A DNA stretch of 64,000 bases from contig NZ_CP038026.1 in NCBI RefSeq assembly GCF_004421005.1, forward strand, positions 4,092,001 to 4,156,000, in the 5' to 3' direction. This stretch comes from Pseudoduganella plicata (GTDB lineage: Bacteria; Pseudomonadota; Gammaproteobacteria; Burkholderiales; Burkholderiaceae_D). The position numbers and the translations under genes were made by a program. This document shows positions 63,023 to 64,000 of the stretch, piece by piece (within the stretch, counting starts at the first letter, position 1; every line of letters begins with the position of its first letter). The notes under the pieces were generated by a model that was not told the DNA's origin, made no database searches, and saw only the letters and a program-made list of their open reading frames with translations.

Positions 63023-64000
63023 TTGCGTGGGGAACCCGATGGTAAAGCGGGTGAACGACCCCTTTTCCGATTCGCAGCCAATAGTACCGCCAAACGCCGT
63101 CACCACCTTGTGGCAGAACGCCAGCCCCATGCCCGTACCGCCGCCGGAATGACGCGTCGTATAAAACGGGTCGAATACGTGCGGCAGGACGTCGCCGGGG
63201 ATGCCCAGGCCCGTGTCCGTCACCACCAGAAGATTCTGATTGGCACTTGCCTGGCACTCGATCAGCACGGTCCCGCGGCCGGCCGCCTTGATGGCCTGCA
63301 GCGCGTTCTTCAGCAGGTTGTACAGCACGTAGACGAGCAGCGTATCGGAACCGAAGAAACGGTAGTCGTCGCGCATCGTCACGCTGACCCGGTCCCGTTC
63401 GCGCTCCGAGAACGGATAGCAGGCCAATGCCTCGTCGACGCAGCGTTTGACCGAGTGAACGGCAAAGCCGTCCCGCTGCAGCGACCCGGCGCGGGCGGAA
63501 GCGAGCAGCATGTCGACAATGAAATTCGAGCGCGACACTTCCGCCTCGATGTGCTGCGCGATCTCCCCCAGATATTCCAGCTGTTGCGCATTCAGGCCAG
63601 GCGCCTGCGAGCGCTTGTAGCCGGCGATCAGCTCGGGCAGGCTGCGGGCGAGCACGCGCGACTGGCTGCGGATCGTCGCCAGCGGCGTGCGCACTTCATG
63701 CGCAATGCTGGCGGCCGTGGCGATGGGATCCGCCAGCAGGTTGTGCCGCACCATGGCCTGCGCGATCAGTCCCAGGCTGGCAACGATGAACATCACGCCG
63801 GGTGGATACAGCTCGATACCGTAGTTGCAGACATAGTCGACGACCGCCACGGAATAGATCAGCATGCTGACAAGGCAGTAGCGCAGCCGTGCCTTTTCCG
63901 TCGATAGCGCTACCTGCTGGCGGCGATACAACAGATACAGGCCGCGCGTGATGACGACAGCCGTCTGTACCAGGTGCAGCGGATGCAGCCAGCCGGCCCG
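62957..64000 (-). CDS. Membrane sensor histidine kinase (5'-truncated by window edge)
   Basis: The frame is open to the last base, so the gene begins outside the window; about 347 residues are visible. Membrane helices (CLVSMLIYSVAVVDYVCNYG; VMFIVASLGLIAQAMV) precede the HisKA domain with phospho-acceptor His in IAHEVRTPLATIRS. The HATPase domain shows the N box NLLKNALQAI, the G1 DTGLGIPG and the G2 GGGTGMGLAFC. This sort of kinase phosphorylates a response regulator, which is not in the window. The last 20 or so residues are encoded antisense to the Mpo1-like gene. Confidence 0.9.
   Translation of the reverse strand, partial: RAGWLHPLHLVQTAVVITRGLYLLYRRQQVALSTEKARLRYCLVSMLIYSVAVVDYVCNYGIELYPPGVMFIVASLGLIAQAMVRHNLLADPIATAASIAHEVRTPLATIRSQSRVLARSLPELIAGYKRSQAPGLNAQQLEYLGEIAQHIEAEVSRSNFIVDMLLASARAGSLQRDGFAVHSVKRCVDEALACYPFSERERDRVSVTMRDDYRFFGSDTLLVYVLYNLLKNALQAIKAAGRGTVLIECQASANQNLLVVTDTGLGIPGDVLPHVFDPFYTTRHSGGGTGMGLAFCHKVVTAFGGTIGCESEKGSFTRFTIGFPTQLPSQAADQHVAEHYPVPHQAK

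Overview
This is a GC-rich, gene-dense chromosomal segment from a betaproteobacterium of the order Burkholderiales. It most likely belongs to the Oxalobacteraceae (Massilia/Telluria/Duganella group). That is inferred from gene order (gspF-gspC; hslVU-dksA-COG0523; metK-ahcY-metF with an S-adenosylhomocysteine riboswitch; tRNA-Tyr/Gly/Thr-tuf-tRNA-Trp-secE-nusG-rplKAJL-rpoBC), a Burkholderia-type porin, and recurrent intergenic hairpins with the core CCGGTGACAGGCTCC. No database search was possible.

Layout. 1-1.7 kb: end of a type II secretion cluster (gspF, a gspC without a PDZ domain). 1.7-8.6 kb, minus strand: a small unknown gene, hslU, hslV (behind a sigma-32-like promoter), a double-STAS protein, a DksA with one cysteine, a His-rich COG0523 metallochaperone GTPase, xerC and a DUF484 gene. 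8.7-11.5 kb: a porin and a Sel1-repeat gene that separate DUF484-xerC from dapF. 11.5-14.1 kb: dapF and two lipid A acyltransferases in overlapping frames. 14.2-18.4 kb: the activated-methyl cycle (metK, ahcY, a small membrane protein, metF), with a candidate pseudoknot leader on metK and a clear SAH riboswitch on ahcY. 18.5-23.9 kb: 5-formyl-THF cyclo-ligase, a soluble lytic transglycosylase, a GST-like protein, cca and a GNAT gene. 24.0-25.3 kb: a 76-residue Cys/Thr/Asp-tailed peptide followed by an MvdC/MvdD-type ATP-grasp ligase, a candidate graspetide-like RiPP system and the most novel locus here. 25.3-30.8 kb: an Lrp regulator divergent from hppD and a giant indolepyruvate:ferredoxin oxidoreductase (aromatic amino-acid catabolism). 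31.0-35.6 kb: a TonB-dependent receptor and an M14 metallopeptidase. 35.7-39.0 kb: ttcA, folB, a FolM-like pteridine reductase and a MidA-type methyltransferase. 39.1-46.1 kb: a J-domain membrane protein, a 103-bp tandem repeat, cheW, an HD-GYP response regulator, a 12-bp repeat array next to a 27-bp hairpin, and a MASE1/CHASE/PAS/GGDEF/EAL protein. 46.3-60.4 kb: tRNAs, tuf, secE, nusG, the L11/L1/L10/L7-L12 genes and rpoBC, with leaders and terminators. 60.4-64 kb: accessory genes, namely a SUKH-type orphan immunity-like gene of lower GC, a GFA-family protein, a wHTH/degenerate nucleotidyltransferase regulator, an Mpo1-like protein and a histidine kinase cut by the window edge.

How the genes work together. 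MetK, AhcY and MetF supply and recycle methyl groups. SAH is sensed directly at ahcY, and metK may have its own RNA sensor. Lrp, HppD and the 2-oxoacid oxidoreductase form a Tyr/Phe degradation unit. The adjacent HD-GYP and GGDEF/EAL proteins make and break cyclic di-GMP beside a CheW adaptor. FolB and the FolM-like reductase share pterin metabolism, and the tuf-rpoC block is the translation/transcription core.
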